DNA from: DATAXV01 sp036272915
GTDB lineage: Bacteria; Chloroflexota; Dormibacteria; Dormibacterales; Dormibacteraceae
DNA length: 64,000 bases
Assembly: GCA_036272915.1 (NCBI GenBank)
Contig: DATAXV010000197.1
Coordinates: 3,102-67,101, forward strand
Reading direction: 5' to 3'
Of this stretch, positions 51,603 through 60,264 are shown one piece after another. Position numbers and translations under genes: made by a program. Under the pieces are notes generated by a model. That model was not told the origin of the DNA. It ran no database searches and saw nothing but the letters and a program-made list of their open reading frames with translations. Each line of letters starts with the position of its first letter. Position 1 is the first letter of the stretch.

Positions 51603-51799
51603 ACTCCGCTCCTCCGTGACTAAGCGTTCCCCGGGCCAGTCTCCGCCGCCCGCCATCCGTCCATCCTGGCAGACGCGGCGCCAGGGCGCTCCCCGCCGTG
51701 GCCGGCCGCGGACCTGAAGAGAGCGGAGCGACGGCATCCCGCCACTCCGCTCTCCGCGATCGATCGAGGCGATCGCGCTGAGCCCTGGCCGGCCGGTGG

Positions 51800-52219
51800 T
51801 CAGGCGGGCACGTGGGCCAGCTGGACGATGCGAAGGTGGTTGCCGAAGGGGTCGCGGATGCCGATGTCGGTGCCGTACGGTTGCTCCACCGGCTCCTGGG
51901 TGATGTCGACGCCCTTGGCGAGAAGATCCTCGTAGGTATTGCGGCAGTCGTCGGTGACGAGGCCGACGGTGAAGCCGGTGGCTCCCTTCGAGACGAGCTC
52001 GCGGATGCTGGCCGCCGAGGCCTCGTCCACGGAGGGCGGCGCGGGGAGCTCGAGCAGGATGTCGCGGGTCGGGTCGCCGGGCACCCTGACCGTGAGCCAG
52101 CGCATGGGCCCGAACTGCATGTCCGCGCTGACCTCGAGCCCCAGCTTGCCGACGTAGAAGTCGAGCGCCTGATCCTGATCGAGAACCCAGATGTGCGAGA
52201 TGTTGATCGCTTTGAGCAT
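51800..52219 (-). CDS. VOC-superfamily (glyoxalase-like) protein
   Basis: 139 residues with two beta-alpha-beta-beta-beta modules: INISHIWVLDQDQALDFYVG, KLGLEVSADM and WLTVRVPGDPTRDILLELPA, then FTVGLVTDDCRNTYEDLLAK and GTDIGIRDPFGNHLRIVQL. His in ISHIW and Glu in LLELP with a late Glu/Arg are likely metal ligands. Function could be resistance, dioxygenase or isomerase type. The start ATG 52219 lies 10 bases after the stop of an AraC-type regulator; the pair forms a regulator-effector cassette common in soil bacteria. Confidence 0.87.
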   Translation of the reverse strand: MLKAINISHIWVLDQDQALDFYVGKLGLEVSADMQFGPMRWLTVRVPGDPTRDILLELPAPPSVDEASAASIRELVSKGATGFTVGLVTDDCRNTYEDLLAKGVDITQEPVEQPYGTDIGIRDPFGNHLRIVQLAHVPA

Positions 52220-52229
52220 GGCCACAACG

Positions 52230-52652
52230 CTAATCGCGGTCCGGCCGGTCCGCTTCTCCAAAACTGCTGGGCCTCTGCCAGGCCATGGTGAAGCAGGTGG
52301 GGGCGCTGCGGCGCGGCGCCTCCGCCCGGTAGGCGCTGGGCGACCGGCCGACGATCTCGCGGAAGGTCCGGCTGAAGGTGCCGAGGCTGGCGAAGCCGAC
52401 GTCGAGGCAGATCTCCGTCACCGGGCGGTCGGTCTGGCCGAGCAGGAACATCGCCCGCTCCACGCGCCGGCGTTGCAGGTAGCGGTGCGGGGTCTCGCCG
52501 AAGGTCGCCCGGAAGGTCCTGATGAAGTGCGCCTCGGAGACGTGGGCGACGCGGGCCAGGGTGGGGATGTCGAGCGGTCCCGCGTAGGTGCGATCGATGG
52601 CGTCGCGGGCGCGCAGCATCCGCCGGTTGAGCTCCTCGACCGACCTGCTCAC
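52230..52652 (-). CDS. AraC-family transcriptional regulator (DNA-binding domain only)
   Basis: 140 residues, almost entirely the two-HTH AraC domain: LDIPTLARVAHVSEAHFIRT followed by FRATFGETPHRYLQRRRVER, then TDRPVTEICLDVGFASLGTF and SRTFREIVGRSPSAYRAE. No ligand-binding domain is present, so it may be constitutive or respond through a partner. The tail (APRRSAPTCFTMAWQRPSSF) is unstructured. GTG start at 52652. It heads an operon with the VOC protein. Confidence 0.9.
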   Translation of the reverse strand: MSRSVEELNRRMLRARDAIDRTYAGPLDIPTLARVAHVSEAHFIRTFRATFGETPHRYLQRRRVERAMFLLGQTDRPVTEICLDVGFASLGTFSRTFREIVGRSPSAYRAEAPRRSAPTCFTMAWQRPSSFGEADRPDRD

Positions 52653-52707
52653 CGCCCGTCCTCGGGTTGCCGCCCCATCGTGCTGGTGAGTATGCCCCCC
52701 GATCAAG

Positions 52708-53595
52708 ATGGTGCCCATGCTCCTGGGCCTGCTGCTGGTCGCGCTGGCGGCCGTCTCCTGGGGCACCACCGGCACGACCCTGGAGCTGGTCGGCGCCGGG
52801 TCGGCGGCCGTGCCCCTGGTCGTTGGCGCGATGCGTGCGGTGGTGGCGGCGCCCCTGCTCGCCGGGGGTGCCCGGCTGACCCGGACCCGGACCCGGATCC
52901 GCCCTCGGCGACCCGCCTTCCTCGCCGCCGGGCTCTGCATGGCCGCCTACCAGGTCTGCTTCTTCTCGGCGGTGCCTCTGGCCGGGGTCGCCGCCACCGC
53001 CCTCCTCGCCATCTGCTCGGCGCCGGTCCTGGTCACCCTGCTCGCCCGTCTTCTCCTCGGCGAGCCGCTGAGCCGGGGCCGGGCGGCGGCGATGGCCCTG
53101 GGCGTGGCCGGGGCCGCCCTCCTCGTCGGCGGCGCCCCATCCGACGCCGGACCCCATTTCGTCCTCGGCTGCGGGCTGGCCCTGGGCGCCGGCCTCGCCA
53201 ATTCGCTGTACGCGGTGGTGACCAAGGGCGCCCTGGCCGGGGGCACCCCGCTCGGCCTCTCCGCGCAGACCTTCGCCGTCGCCGCGGTCGCCCTCCTTCC
53301 CGTCCTCGAGCCCGCGACCACGGTCGCGACCGTGGTCAGGGGCTGGCCGCTGCTCCTCTACCTCGGCGCCGTTCCCACCGCCGCCGCCTACTGCCTCTAC
53401 ACCACCGGGCTGCGCCGGGTGCCGGCCGGGGCGGCGGCGGTCGCCGGTCTGCTCGAGCCGATGACGGCGACGGTGCTCGGGCTGCTCCTCTTCGGCGAGC
53501 GGCTGGGCGCTCCCCAGGCGGCCGGGGCGGCGCTCCTCCTGGCCGGCGTGTGCCTGACCGCGGCGGCGACGGCGAGGACCGCTCCCGCGCCGTGA
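52708..53595 (+). CDS. EamA/DMT-family permease
   Basis: 295 residues with ten hydrophobic helices in two repeated EamA halves, beginning LLGLLLVALAAVSWGTTGTT (the WGTT/S signature of helix 1) and ending in a Gly/Ala-rich last helix. ATALLAICSAPVLVTLLARL and VAGLLEPMTATVLGLLLFGE (the EP motif of the second half) are typical. Exports amino acids, sugars or small metabolites; direction and substrate are unknown. ATG at 52708, or 52717 in frame. Confidence 0.88.
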   Translation: MVPMLLGLLLVALAAVSWGTTGTTLELVGAGSAAVPLVVGAMRAVVAAPLLAGGARLTRTRTRIRPRRPAFLAAGLCMAAYQVCFFSAVPLAGVAATALLAICSAPVLVTLLARLLLGEPLSRGRAAAMALGVAGAALLVGGAPSDAGPHFVLGCGLALGAGLANSLYAVVTKGALAGGTPLGLSAQTFAVAAVALLPVLEPATTVATVVRGWPLLLYLGAVPTAAAYCLYTTGLRRVPAGAAAVAGLLEPMTATVLGLLLFGERLGAPQAAGAALLLAGVCLTAAATARTAPAP

Positions 53596-53616
53596 ACGGG
53601 CGGGCCCAGCATCGGC

Positions 53617-53622
53617 TACGAT
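53617..53622 (+). promoter_or_regulatory. candidate -10 box, leaderless maleylpyruvate-isomerase-like gene
   Basis: TACGAT 9 bases before the GTG at 53632, no Shine-Dalgarno between (gap CCCGTCCCA). The purine-rich GGAGGAGAGGAG lies just inside the frame instead, so an internal start a few codons later is possible. Confidence 0.35.
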
Positions 53623-53631
53623 CCCGTCCCA

Positions 53632-54282
53632 GTGGGAGGAGAGGAGCTGTACAGGGATTGCCATCGCCGGATCGTCGCCCTGCTCGACGGGCAGGACGGC
53701 ACGACGCCGGTGCCCGCCTGCCCGGGCTGGACGGTGAAGGGCGTCGTCTCCCACCTCGGCGGCAGCCTGGCCGACGCCCGCACCGGCCGCCTCCGCAGCG
53801 TTCCCACCAACGAGTGGACGGCGGGGCAGGTCGAGGCCAGGCGGGACTGGACGCTGGAGGAGTGCCTGCGCGAATGGGCCGACGAGATCGCCATCTCCGG
53901 CCCGCTCCTCGGGGCGGTGCCGATCCTGACCGCCGACGTCGTCTCCCACGAGCACGATGTCCGCGCCGCACTCGGCCGGCCCGGCGGCAGGGAGACGGAG
54001 GCGGTCAGGGTCGGCGCGGCCATGTTCGCCGAGGCGCTTGAAGGCCGCATCCGCCGGCGCAGGCTGCCCGCCCTGGCGCTGTGTCGCGACGGCCTGGAGC
54101 GGGTCCTCGGCGAGGGCGAGCCGGCCGCACGGCTGCGCGCGACCAGCTTCGAGGTGATGCGGGCGGTGTCCGGCCGCCGCACCGAGGACGAGGTGCGGGC
54201 GATGGACTGGGACGGCGACTGCGCCACCGGGCTGCCTTTCTTCTTCGTGTTCGGGCCCACCGCCAGCAGCATCGGGGAGTAG
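53632..54282 (+). CDS. DinB/maleylpyruvate isomerase-family (TIGR03083-like) protein
   Basis: 216 residues with the four-helix DinB-like metal-binding fold. Metal histidines are visible in VKGVVSHLGGSLADA and ADVVSHEHDVRAALGRP (HxxxxD...HEHD). PACPGWTVKGVV is the classical PxWTVxDVxxHL opening of the mycothiol-dependent maleylpyruvate isomerase family. This suggests a thiol-transferase-like role, perhaps with mycothiol or bacillithiol; the substrate is unknown. The 145 bases after it hold no gene. Confidence 0.85.
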   Translation: MGGEELYRDCHRRIVALLDGQDGTTPVPACPGWTVKGVVSHLGGSLADARTGRLRSVPTNEWTAGQVEARRDWTLEECLREWADEIAISGPLLGAVPILTADVVSHEHDVRAALGRPGGRETEAVRVGAAMFAEALEGRIRRRRLPALALCRDGLERVLGEGEPAARLRATSFEVMRAVSGRRTEDEVRAMDWDGDCATGLPFFFVFGPTASSIGE

Positions 54283-54427
54283 CACCGCCCGGGGCTGGCC
54301 GCACCTGGGGACGGAATGCGACGATGACCTTCGGAGCGCTGCGCTCGACCCGCATCGGGGAGCCGGGAGGGCGGCGCCGCGACGCCCAGCATCCGGACCA
54401 CGGAAGTGAAGGAGAGCGAGCACCGAG

Positions 54428-55435
54428 ATGCCCACGATGCAGAAGCTGATCAACCGGCCCGAGGACTTCGTCGACGAGATGCTGGACGGTATCCTCGCCG
54501 CCCACTCCGACCAGCTCCGGCGCGGTGAGGACCCGCGCGTCATCCTCCGCGCCGACGCGCCGGTCAGCGGCAAGGTCGGGATCGTCACCGGCGGCGGCTC
54601 GGGTCACCTGCCCGTCTTCATGGGCTACGTCGGCAGGGGCCTGGCCGACGGCGCCGCCATCGGCGACGTCTTCGCCTCTCCCAGCGCCGACCAGATGCAG
54701 GCGGCGATGCGCGGGGTCGACGGCGGCCGGGGCGTCCTCCAGATCTACGGCAACTACGGCGGCGACGTCATGAACTTCGGCCTCGCCGCCGAGCTGGCCG
54801 AGGCCGAGGGCATGGAGGTGGCGACCATCCTCGGCGCCGACGACGTCGCCTCCGCCCCCAGGGGTGAGGAGGCGAGGCGCCGCGGCATCGCCGGGATCTT
54901 CTTCCTCTACAAGGTGGCCGGAGCCGCCGCGGAGCGGGGCGACGATCTGGCCAAGGTGGTGGCGGTGACCGAGCGGGCCGCGGCCGGCATCCGCAGCATG
55001 GGCGTCGCGCTCGCGCCCTGCACCGTCCCCCAGGCCGGGCATCCGACGTTCGAGCTGCCCAGGGGCGAGATGGAGATCGGCATGGGCATCCATGGCGAGC
55101 CGGGTGTGCGCCGGGGCCCGCTGGAGAGCGCCGACGCGGTCACCGACCACCTCGTGGACGCGCTGCTCGAGGATCTCCCCGACGAGGGCGGCGACCGCGT
55201 CGAGGTCCTCCTGAACGGGCTCGGCGCCACGCCCGTCGAGGAGCTCTACATCATGTACCGCCGCGTCGCCGCCCGGCTCGCCGACGCGGGCCTGACCGCA
55301 CGGCGGGCCTGGATCGGGGAGTACGCCACCTCGCTGGAGATGGCGGGGGCCTCGATCTCGCTGCTGCGCACCGACGACGAGCTGGCGGGGCTGCTCGACG
55401 CGCCGGTCAGCTCACCCTTCCTGGTGCGCCGGTGA
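54428..55435 (+). CDS. dhaK: dihydroxyacetone kinase subunit DhaK
   Basis: 335 residues; binds dihydroxyacetone (or a related ketose such as erythrulose) covalently. Visible are TGGGSGHLPVFMGYVGRGL (GGGSGH at 55-60), MRGVDGGRGVLQIYGNYGGDVMNF, and the hemiaminal-forming His222 in GMGIHGEPGV. The pocket residues near Asp108 region (NYGGD) are kept. The start follows GGAGAGCGAGCACCG. The stop overlaps dhaL as GTGA. The phosphoryl-donor subunit DhaM is not present, so the donor may be ATP or a DhaM elsewhere. Confidence 0.92.
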   Translation: MPTMQKLINRPEDFVDEMLDGILAAHSDQLRRGEDPRVILRADAPVSGKVGIVTGGGSGHLPVFMGYVGRGLADGAAIGDVFASPSADQMQAAMRGVDGGRGVLQIYGNYGGDVMNFGLAAELAEAEGMEVATILGADDVASAPRGEEARRRGIAGIFFLYKVAGAAAERGDDLAKVVAVTERAAAGIRSMGVALAPCTVPQAGHPTFELPRGEMEIGMGIHGEPGVRRGPLESADAVTDHLVDALLEDLPDEGGDRVEVLLNGLGATPVEELYIMYRRVAARLADAGLTARRAWIGEYATSLEMAGASISLLRTDDELAGLLDAPVSSPFLVRR

Positions 55436-56052
55436 CCGCACTGCTCGAGACCATCGGCCGGGCCGCGGAGGCGGTCAGAGCCGGCGCCGACGAGCTCAAC
55501 CGACTCGACGGCCAGGCCGGGGACGGCGACCTCGGCGTCACCATGGCCAAGGCGGCGACGGTGCTCGAGGGCCTGATCCCCGATCTCGAGGGAAAGCCGG
55601 CGGTCGAGGTCCTCCGCACCTGCGGGGCCGCCCTCGCCAAGCAGGTCCCCTCGACCAGCGGGACCCTGGTCGCCACCGCCTTCCTCCGCGCCGCCCGAGC
55701 GGCCGGAGAGGAGGGCGAGGACGCCGACCTCCTGGCCAGGGCGCTGCGGGCGGCGCAGGTCGGCATCCAGGACCGGGGCAAGGCCGAGCCCGGTTCGAAG
55801 ACGATGCTCGACGCGCTGGCGCCGGCCGTCGCCGCCGCGGAGACGGCGGCGGCGGGCGGCGAGAGCGTGGCCGGGACCCTTCGCGCCGCCGCCGACGCCG
55901 CCGAGCAGGGTGCGCAGGCGACCAAGGGGATGCAGGCGCGCCACGGGCGGGCTGGCTGGCTGGCCGAGCGCTCGGCCGGGCACGAGGACGGCGGCGCGCG
56001 CCTGGTCGCGATCGTCCTCGAGGCGGCCGCCCGCTCGACCGCGGAGGCATAG
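55432..56052 (+). CDS. dhaL: dihydroxyacetone kinase subunit DhaL
   Basis: 206 residues; nucleotide-binding subunit that phosphorylates the ketose on DhaK. Motifs: LNRLDGQAGDGDLGVTMAKA (Asp pair for Mg), STSGTLVATAFLRA, and GKAEPGSKTMLDALAPA (the GxKTMxD block). GTG overlaps the dhaK stop. The next gene, an alpha/beta hydrolase, lies 17 bases downstream, so these genes may form one operon for a C3/C4 sugar released from an ester or lactone; that is inference. Confidence 0.92.
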   Translation: MTALLETIGRAAEAVRAGADELNRLDGQAGDGDLGVTMAKAATVLEGLIPDLEGKPAVEVLRTCGAALAKQVPSTSGTLVATAFLRAARAAGEEGEDADLLARALRAAQVGIQDRGKAEPGSKTMLDALAPAVAAAETAAAGGESVAGTLRAAADAAEQGAQATKGMQARHGRAGWLAERSAGHEDGGARLVAIVLEAAARSTAEA

Positions 56053-56069
56053 GCGAAGGTGGAGGAACG

Positions 56070-56765
56070 ATGAAGCTGAACGTGCGCGAATGGGGCGAGG
56101 GCGACCGCCTGGCCATCCTGATCCACGGCATCACCAGCGATTCCCGGGCCTGGGTGCGGGTGGGACCGGCGCTGGCCGAGCGCGGCTACCGGGTGCTCGC
56201 GCCCGATCTTCGCGGCCACGGCCAGAGCCCGCGCGGCGAGTACTGCCCGCGGCAGTGGGCCTCCGACCTGGCGGAGAGCGTCCCCAGCGGCGCCGACGTC
56301 GCCATCGGGCACTCGCTGGGCGGGATGGCGCTGGCCCTTGCCGTCGATGACCTCAAACCGCGTCGTGCCGTCTACGAGGACCCGGCCTGGATCACCGGAG
56401 GCGGCACGGCCGGCCGCGCCGAGGTGGTCGCGCGCTTCGCCGCGGGCAAGAACCGGACCGTGGAGAGCCTGCGTCAGGAGTCGCCGCGCTGGACCGACGC
56501 CGACATCGAGGGCGCCGTCGCCGCCGCCGCGCTCTGGGACGAGAGCAGCTCCGAGGTCGCGGCCACGGGGTGGGACGTCATGCCCGAGCGGGCCGTGGTG
56601 CCGTCGCTGGTCCTGCTCGCCGACCCCAGCCAGCTGATCCCGCCGGAGCGCGCCGAGGAGCTTCGCCGGCGGGGATTCGAGGTCAGGACGGTGGCCGGCA
56701 CCGGGCACTCGATCCACCGAGACGACCTCGACGGCTTCCTCGCCGCCATGGACGGGTGGATCTGA
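56070..56765 (+). CDS. alpha/beta hydrolase
   Basis: 231 residues, complete alpha/beta-hydrolase fold. Oxyanion loop LIHGITSDSRAW, PDLRGHGQSP, nucleophile elbow AIGHSLGGMALA with Ser82, acid in LLADPSQLIPP and catalytic His in GTGHSIHRDDLDGF. A short lid is present (about residues 100-150). Typical for esterase or lactonase/MCP hydrolase activity. ATG has GGAGGAACG upstream. Part of the dhaK-dhaL run. Confidence 0.88.
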   Translation: MKLNVREWGEGDRLAILIHGITSDSRAWVRVGPALAERGYRVLAPDLRGHGQSPRGEYCPRQWASDLAESVPSGADVAIGHSLGGMALALAVDDLKPRRAVYEDPAWITGGGTAGRAEVVARFAAGKNRTVESLRQESPRWTDADIEGAVAAAALWDESSSEVAATGWDVMPERAVVPSLVLLADPSQLIPPERAEELRRRGFEVRTVAGTGHSIHRDDLDGFLAAMDGWI

Positions 56766-56770
56766 GCCCC

Positions 56771-57433
56771 ATGGGCATGGTCCGCTACACGAGCTCGATG
56801 TCGCTGGATGGATACGTCGCCGGCGTGGACCAGGGGCCGGACCACCCCCTCGGGGTCGACGGCGAGCGCCTGCATGAGTGGCTGTTCGGGCTCGAGTCCT
56901 GGCGTCGGGACGCCGGTCTCGATGGCGGCGTCGACACCGTCAGCACCGAGGTCCTCAAGCGCTCCGACGCCAACGTCGGCGCGACCATCATGGGTCGCAA
57001 CATGTTCGGGGGCGGACCGGGGCCCTGGTCGGAGGACGAGCCCTGGAACGGCTGGTGGGGTCCGAACCCCCCGTTCCACATGCCGGTCTTCGTCCTCACC
57101 AGCCACCGGCGAGGGCCGCTGGTCTGCGAGGGCGGGACCACCTTCACCTTCGTGACCGACGGCCCGGAGGCGGCGCTCACCGCCGCCCGCGCGGTGGCGG
57201 GGGACCGCGACGTCCACATCTCCGGCGGGGGCAACGTGGCCAGGCAGTTCCTGGCCGCCGGGCTCGTCGACGAGATGCTGATCCACCTGGTTCCGGTGCT
57301 GCTCGGGCGCGGCGTCCGCCTCTTCGAGGATGCCGACCACGCGACCGCGCTGGAGCAGAAGGAGGCGGTCGCGGCGCCTGGCGTCACCCACCTCACCTAT
57401 TCGCGAGCGACGCCCACGGGCGAGGTGCGATGA
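56771..57433 (+). CDS. RibD/dihydrofolate-reductase-like protein
   Basis: 220 residues. YTSSMSLDGYVAGVDQGPDH is the start of the DHFR-like RibD_C fold, TIMGRNMFGGGPGPW is the family GRxx motif, FVLTSHRRGPLVCEGGTTF and VHISGGGNVARQFLAAGLVD follow (the GGxxxxxxFLxxGLVDE signature of the NADPH site), with PVLLGRGVRLF near the end. NAD(P)H-dependent reduction of an unknown substrate. The stop overlaps the ATG of the ankyrin fragment. Confidence 0.88.
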   Translation: MGMVRYTSSMSLDGYVAGVDQGPDHPLGVDGERLHEWLFGLESWRRDAGLDGGVDTVSTEVLKRSDANVGATIMGRNMFGGGPGPWSEDEPWNGWWGPNPPFHMPVFVLTSHRRGPLVCEGGTTFTFVTDGPEAALTAARAVAGDRDVHISGGGNVARQFLAAGLVDEMLIHLVPVLLGRGVRLFEDADHATALEQKEAVAAPGVTHLTYSRATPTGEVR

Positions 57434-57756
57434 CGCCGTGGCGAGGCGCACGGCGCCGCCCTCCCGTACGACCGATCCGGAGGGGTGGGGTGGTGCCCAG
57501 GCCGGAGGGCGCACCCGTCCCGCTCGCGACCGCCCTCCTCGAATGCGGGGCGGACATCGAGACGCGTGACCGGCGCGGTGACACCCCACTTCGCGGCGCG
57601 GTCAACTGCGGCAAGCCCGCGGTCGCCGCGCTTCTCCTCTCGATGGGGGCGGACCCATGGTCGAAGGGAAGCCGGGACCTGGGCCCCGTCCTCGCCGCCC
57701 GAACTCCCCAGATGAGACGTGGCTTCGCGGACGGGAACGCGGCAGCCGGCCGGTAG
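57430..57756 (+). CDS. short ankyrin-repeat protein or fragment
   Basis: 108 residues. The middle part carries one and a half ankyrin repeats (PLATALLECGADIETRDRRG then DTPLRGAVNCGKPAVAALLL and SMGADPWSKG), while the N-terminal 30 residues are Arg/Pro-rich and the tail is unusual. A stable ankyrin domain normally needs three or more repeats, so this may be a 5'-truncated gene fused by its ATGA overlap to the RibD-like gene. The following 80 bases contain an inverted repeat (57790-57830, GGTCTGGTCCGGC and GCCGGACCAGACC) likely to be a terminator. Confidence 0.5.
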   Translation: MTPWRGARRRPPVRPIRRGGVVPRPEGAPVPLATALLECGADIETRDRRGDTPLRGAVNCGKPAVAALLLSMGADPWSKGSRDLGPVLAARTPQMRRGFADGNAAAGR

Positions 57757-57789
57757 CCGCGTCAAGGGCGGATCCCGCACTGTCGGGTG

Positions 57790-57829
57790 TTGGTCTGGTC
57801 CGGCACCTGGCCGGCCGGACCAGACCCCT
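57790..57829. terminator. hairpin between convergent ankyrin-fragment and amidase-like genes
   Basis: GGTCTGGTCCGGC (57790-57802) and GCCGGACCAGACC (57815-57827) are perfect reverse complements across a short loop containing ACCTGGCCG. It lies between two convergent genes and can act as a terminator for both strands. Confidence 0.65.
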
Positions 57830-57837
57830 GAACGCCG

Positions 57838-59421
57838 TCAGCCGGCCAGGAACCGGTCGAGGACGTTCCGCGTGATCCTGGAGACGGCGTCGTCGACGAG
57901 GATGCTCGCCACCCAGGTTATGGAGCCGACGGAGAAGACCGCGCCGCCGCTCGGCGTGTCCCGGATCACCATCTCGGCGCCGCCGTCGTCCCGGTTCAAC
58001 CCCCGGGCCAGGATCACGGTCCCGGGCGGGGTGTTGGCGTTGGTCTTGTCCGTCTCGTGGCCCGACGCTCCCCCGTGGCAGCGCTCCTGGAGGCCGGCCC
58101 GCCCGAACTCCTGACCGGCCACCAGCCCGGTGCCTCCGAGGACCCAGTGGTCCGGCTCCAGCGCCCGGTACGGGGCACCGGTCATCGCGCCGGCGTAGGT
58201 GAAGGTGACGCCGAGCAGGGAAGCCGGGGAGGCGTTGCTCCGGTGCATCCGCGAGTCGTGGCGACCGTCGGGGGCGGGGTCCTCGGTCAGGAAGTGGAGC
58301 CGGTCTCCCTCCAGGAACTCGACCTCGCAGTCGAGGCCGTTGCCGCCGAGGTAGAGGAGATGCCCGCCACGCTCCTCGACCCAGCTCGACACCCGCGACA
58401 TCATCACCCTCGACCAGTACTCGGGATGGCAGTTGAGAACGAGCGCCCCATAGCTGTCCAGGTCGAGCGTGCCATCGTCGAGCTGGGCCTCGGAGTAGAG
58501 GTCGTACTCGAGGCCCTGGCCCTCCATCCAGCTCAGGAACCGCCACTCGGTCGGGGCCAGCGCGCACCGCACCCGGCCCCGGATGGGATCGGTCGGCCGC
58601 TCGCCGATGACCATCTGGTTGTCCCACTCCGGCCGCTCGAAGGAGAGCGGCGGATAGGCGGCGTCGGGCTGGCTGTGCTCGCTGAAGCTCCCGTCGAGGT
58701 AGCGGGCCATCTCCTGCCGGGCGACGACGACCGGGACCTCGGGCAGACCGGCGGCGTTGATGTAGTTGCTCCGCCCGCCGAAGTTGTTGTAGGCGTTCCA
58801 GGTGTTGGTCGAGGCGAGGACGGCGATTCGGGCCGTGGGCCGCGCCGGCGCCACCACCCAGGGGAACGTGAACGACGTCCCCGAGTCGGTCTCGGCGTGG
58901 AAGTAGTAGAGGCCCGACCTCTCAGGCGCCGGGATCGTCGGCCGGTAGGCGGGGTTGGCGTAGCCGATCCGGTTCCAGCCGACCCCACCCTGCGTGTAGT
59001 CGCCGTCGGGCGTGATCTGCACCGTCGCCCTGGGGCCGTGCTCGTCCCACCAGCCGAGGAGGGCCACCTCCTCCGCCTCGCGGCCGTACCGCCAGAGGCT
59101 GAGGCGGTAGCCCTCCGGGCTGTGGACCCGCCACTCACCAGGCTCGCCCGAGCGCACCCACTTCGGCCAGACATAGCCGAGCAGCCGCTCGCTCATGAGC
59201 CGGAAGTGGTGCGGAGAGCCACCCACCTCGACCTCGGTGCGCTTCGGGCCGTAGCCCCTCGCCGCCAGCGTCGCCCGGTAGCGGCCGGCGGGCACGTCGC
59301 CGCGCACGGCGCCGTTCGCGCCAGAGCGCAGCTGGAAGGAGCCGCCGGGGCCCTCCAGCTCGACGGCGGCGTCGTTCACCGCCAGGTAGCGCTCGTCGCT
59401 CACGTATCCGATCAGCGCCAT
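57838..59421 (-). CDS. N,N-dimethylformamidase beta-subunit-like protein
   Basis: 527 residues. Residues 1-75 look like a small carboxypeptidase-regulatory-like beta sandwich (VELEGPGGSF, GDVPAGRYRATLAARGY). The rest matches the large-subunit/beta-like domain of N,N-dimethylformamidase (DUF6605 type): STNTWNAYNNFGGRSNYI, SHSQPDAAYPPLSFERPEW-like LSFERPEWDNQ, LNCHPEYWSRVM and YLGGNGLDCEVEF. The iron-tyrosinate ligands cannot be assigned with certainty. Last gene of the six-gene catabolic operon, 31 bases after the creatininase gene. It probably hydrolyses an amide, but the substrate is unknown. Confidence 0.78.
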   Translation of the reverse strand: MALIGYVSDERYLAVNDAAVELEGPGGSFQLRSGANGAVRGDVPAGRYRATLAARGYGPKRTEVEVGGSPHHFRLMSERLLGYVWPKWVRSGEPGEWRVHSPEGYRLSLWRYGREAEEVALLGWWDEHGPRATVQITPDGDYTQGGVGWNRIGYANPAYRPTIPAPERSGLYYFHAETDSGTSFTFPWVVAPARPTARIAVLASTNTWNAYNNFGGRSNYINAAGLPEVPVVVARQEMARYLDGSFSEHSQPDAAYPPLSFERPEWDNQMVIGERPTDPIRGRVRCALAPTEWRFLSWMEGQGLEYDLYSEAQLDDGTLDLDSYGALVLNCHPEYWSRVMMSRVSSWVEERGGHLLYLGGNGLDCEVEFLEGDRLHFLTEDPAPDGRHDSRMHRSNASPASLLGVTFTYAGAMTGAPYRALEPDHWVLGGTGLVAGQEFGRAGLQERCHGGASGHETDKTNANTPPGTVILARGLNRDDGGAEMVIRDTPSGGAVFSVGSITWVASILVDDAVSRITRNVLDRFLAG

Positions 59422-59452
59422 CCGACCCCTCCTGATCTTCTGTTTGCGTGCG

Positions 59453-60259
59453 TCATCCGATTCGCCCCGGTCGGGAGCCCGCCGCGTCGAGCCGGGCCAG
59501 GCTCTCCGTCGCCGCCCGCTGGAACGAGGCCAGCTCGGCGGCGACCCGCGCCACCGCGACCTCGAGGAAGGCGGCGCCCACCACCGCCGAGGCGTCGGCC
59601 GGACTGTCCGAGAAGCCGTCGATCCCGCTCCAGGAGCCGGGCAGCTCGACGCGGGCCGCGGCCGCGGCGGGGCGCCTCCCCGACCAGTCGGGACGTGCCG
59701 GCGGCACGGCGACGAGGTGGGCGGCGACCGCGAGCACGGCGGCGGTCTCGAAGGCTCCGGCGTGGCCGGGCACGTTGGTGATGCCGGCGCCGACCTGGAC
59801 CAGCTCCTCGTGGGCCATCGCCCACCAGGAGCCGGCGGCGGCGGCGATCCCCGCCTCCCGGGCGAGGTCGCGGACGGCCAGCTGCATGAGCTCGTGGTTG
59901 CCGCCGTGCCCGTTGAGGAGGAAGATGCGCCGGAAGCCGGAGGCCGCCGCCGACCGTCCCAGGTCCATGAGCACCCGGTAGTAGGTGTCGGTGGTCAGCG
60001 ACAGGGTCCCGCCGAAGACCAGGTGGTGGTCGGAGCTGCCGAGGGCGAGCGGCGGCGCCAGCACGACCGGGATGCGGGCGGCGGCCGCCGCCCGCTCGGC
60101 GACGGCCTGGACCAGGAGCGTGTCCGTCCCCACCGGCAGGTGCGGGCCGTGCTGCTCGGTGGCGCCCAATGGGAGGAGGAGGAGCGCCTCCCCCGCCAGC
60201 GCCCGCGCCGCCTCGCGGTTCAGGTCGGCCAGCAACCGGACGGCGGGATCGGCGCCCAC
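59453..60259 (-). CDS. creatininase-family amidohydrolase
   Basis: 268 residues. Two-metal site residues: E35 and H37 in LGATEQHGPHLPVGTD with D46, His in LLNGHGGNHELM, and the late Glu in GHAGAFETAAVL. These enzymes open cyclic or linear amides (creatinine, FAPy, mycofactocin peptides). Adjacent mycofactocin genes are absent, which argues for a catabolic role here. GTG start; 5 bases after the aminotransferase gene. Confidence 0.9.
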   Translation of the reverse strand: MGADPAVRLLADLNREAARALAGEALLLLPLGATEQHGPHLPVGTDTLLVQAVAERAAAAARIPVVLAPPLALGSSDHHLVFGGTLSLTTDTYYRVLMDLGRSAAASGFRRIFLLNGHGGNHELMQLAVRDLAREAGIAAAAGSWWAMAHEELVQVGAGITNVPGHAGAFETAAVLAVAAHLVAVPPARPDWSGRRPAAAAARVELPGSWSGIDGFSDSPADASAVVGAAFLEVAVARVAAELASFQRAATESLARLDAAGSRPGRIG

Positions 60260-60264
60260 CCCGG

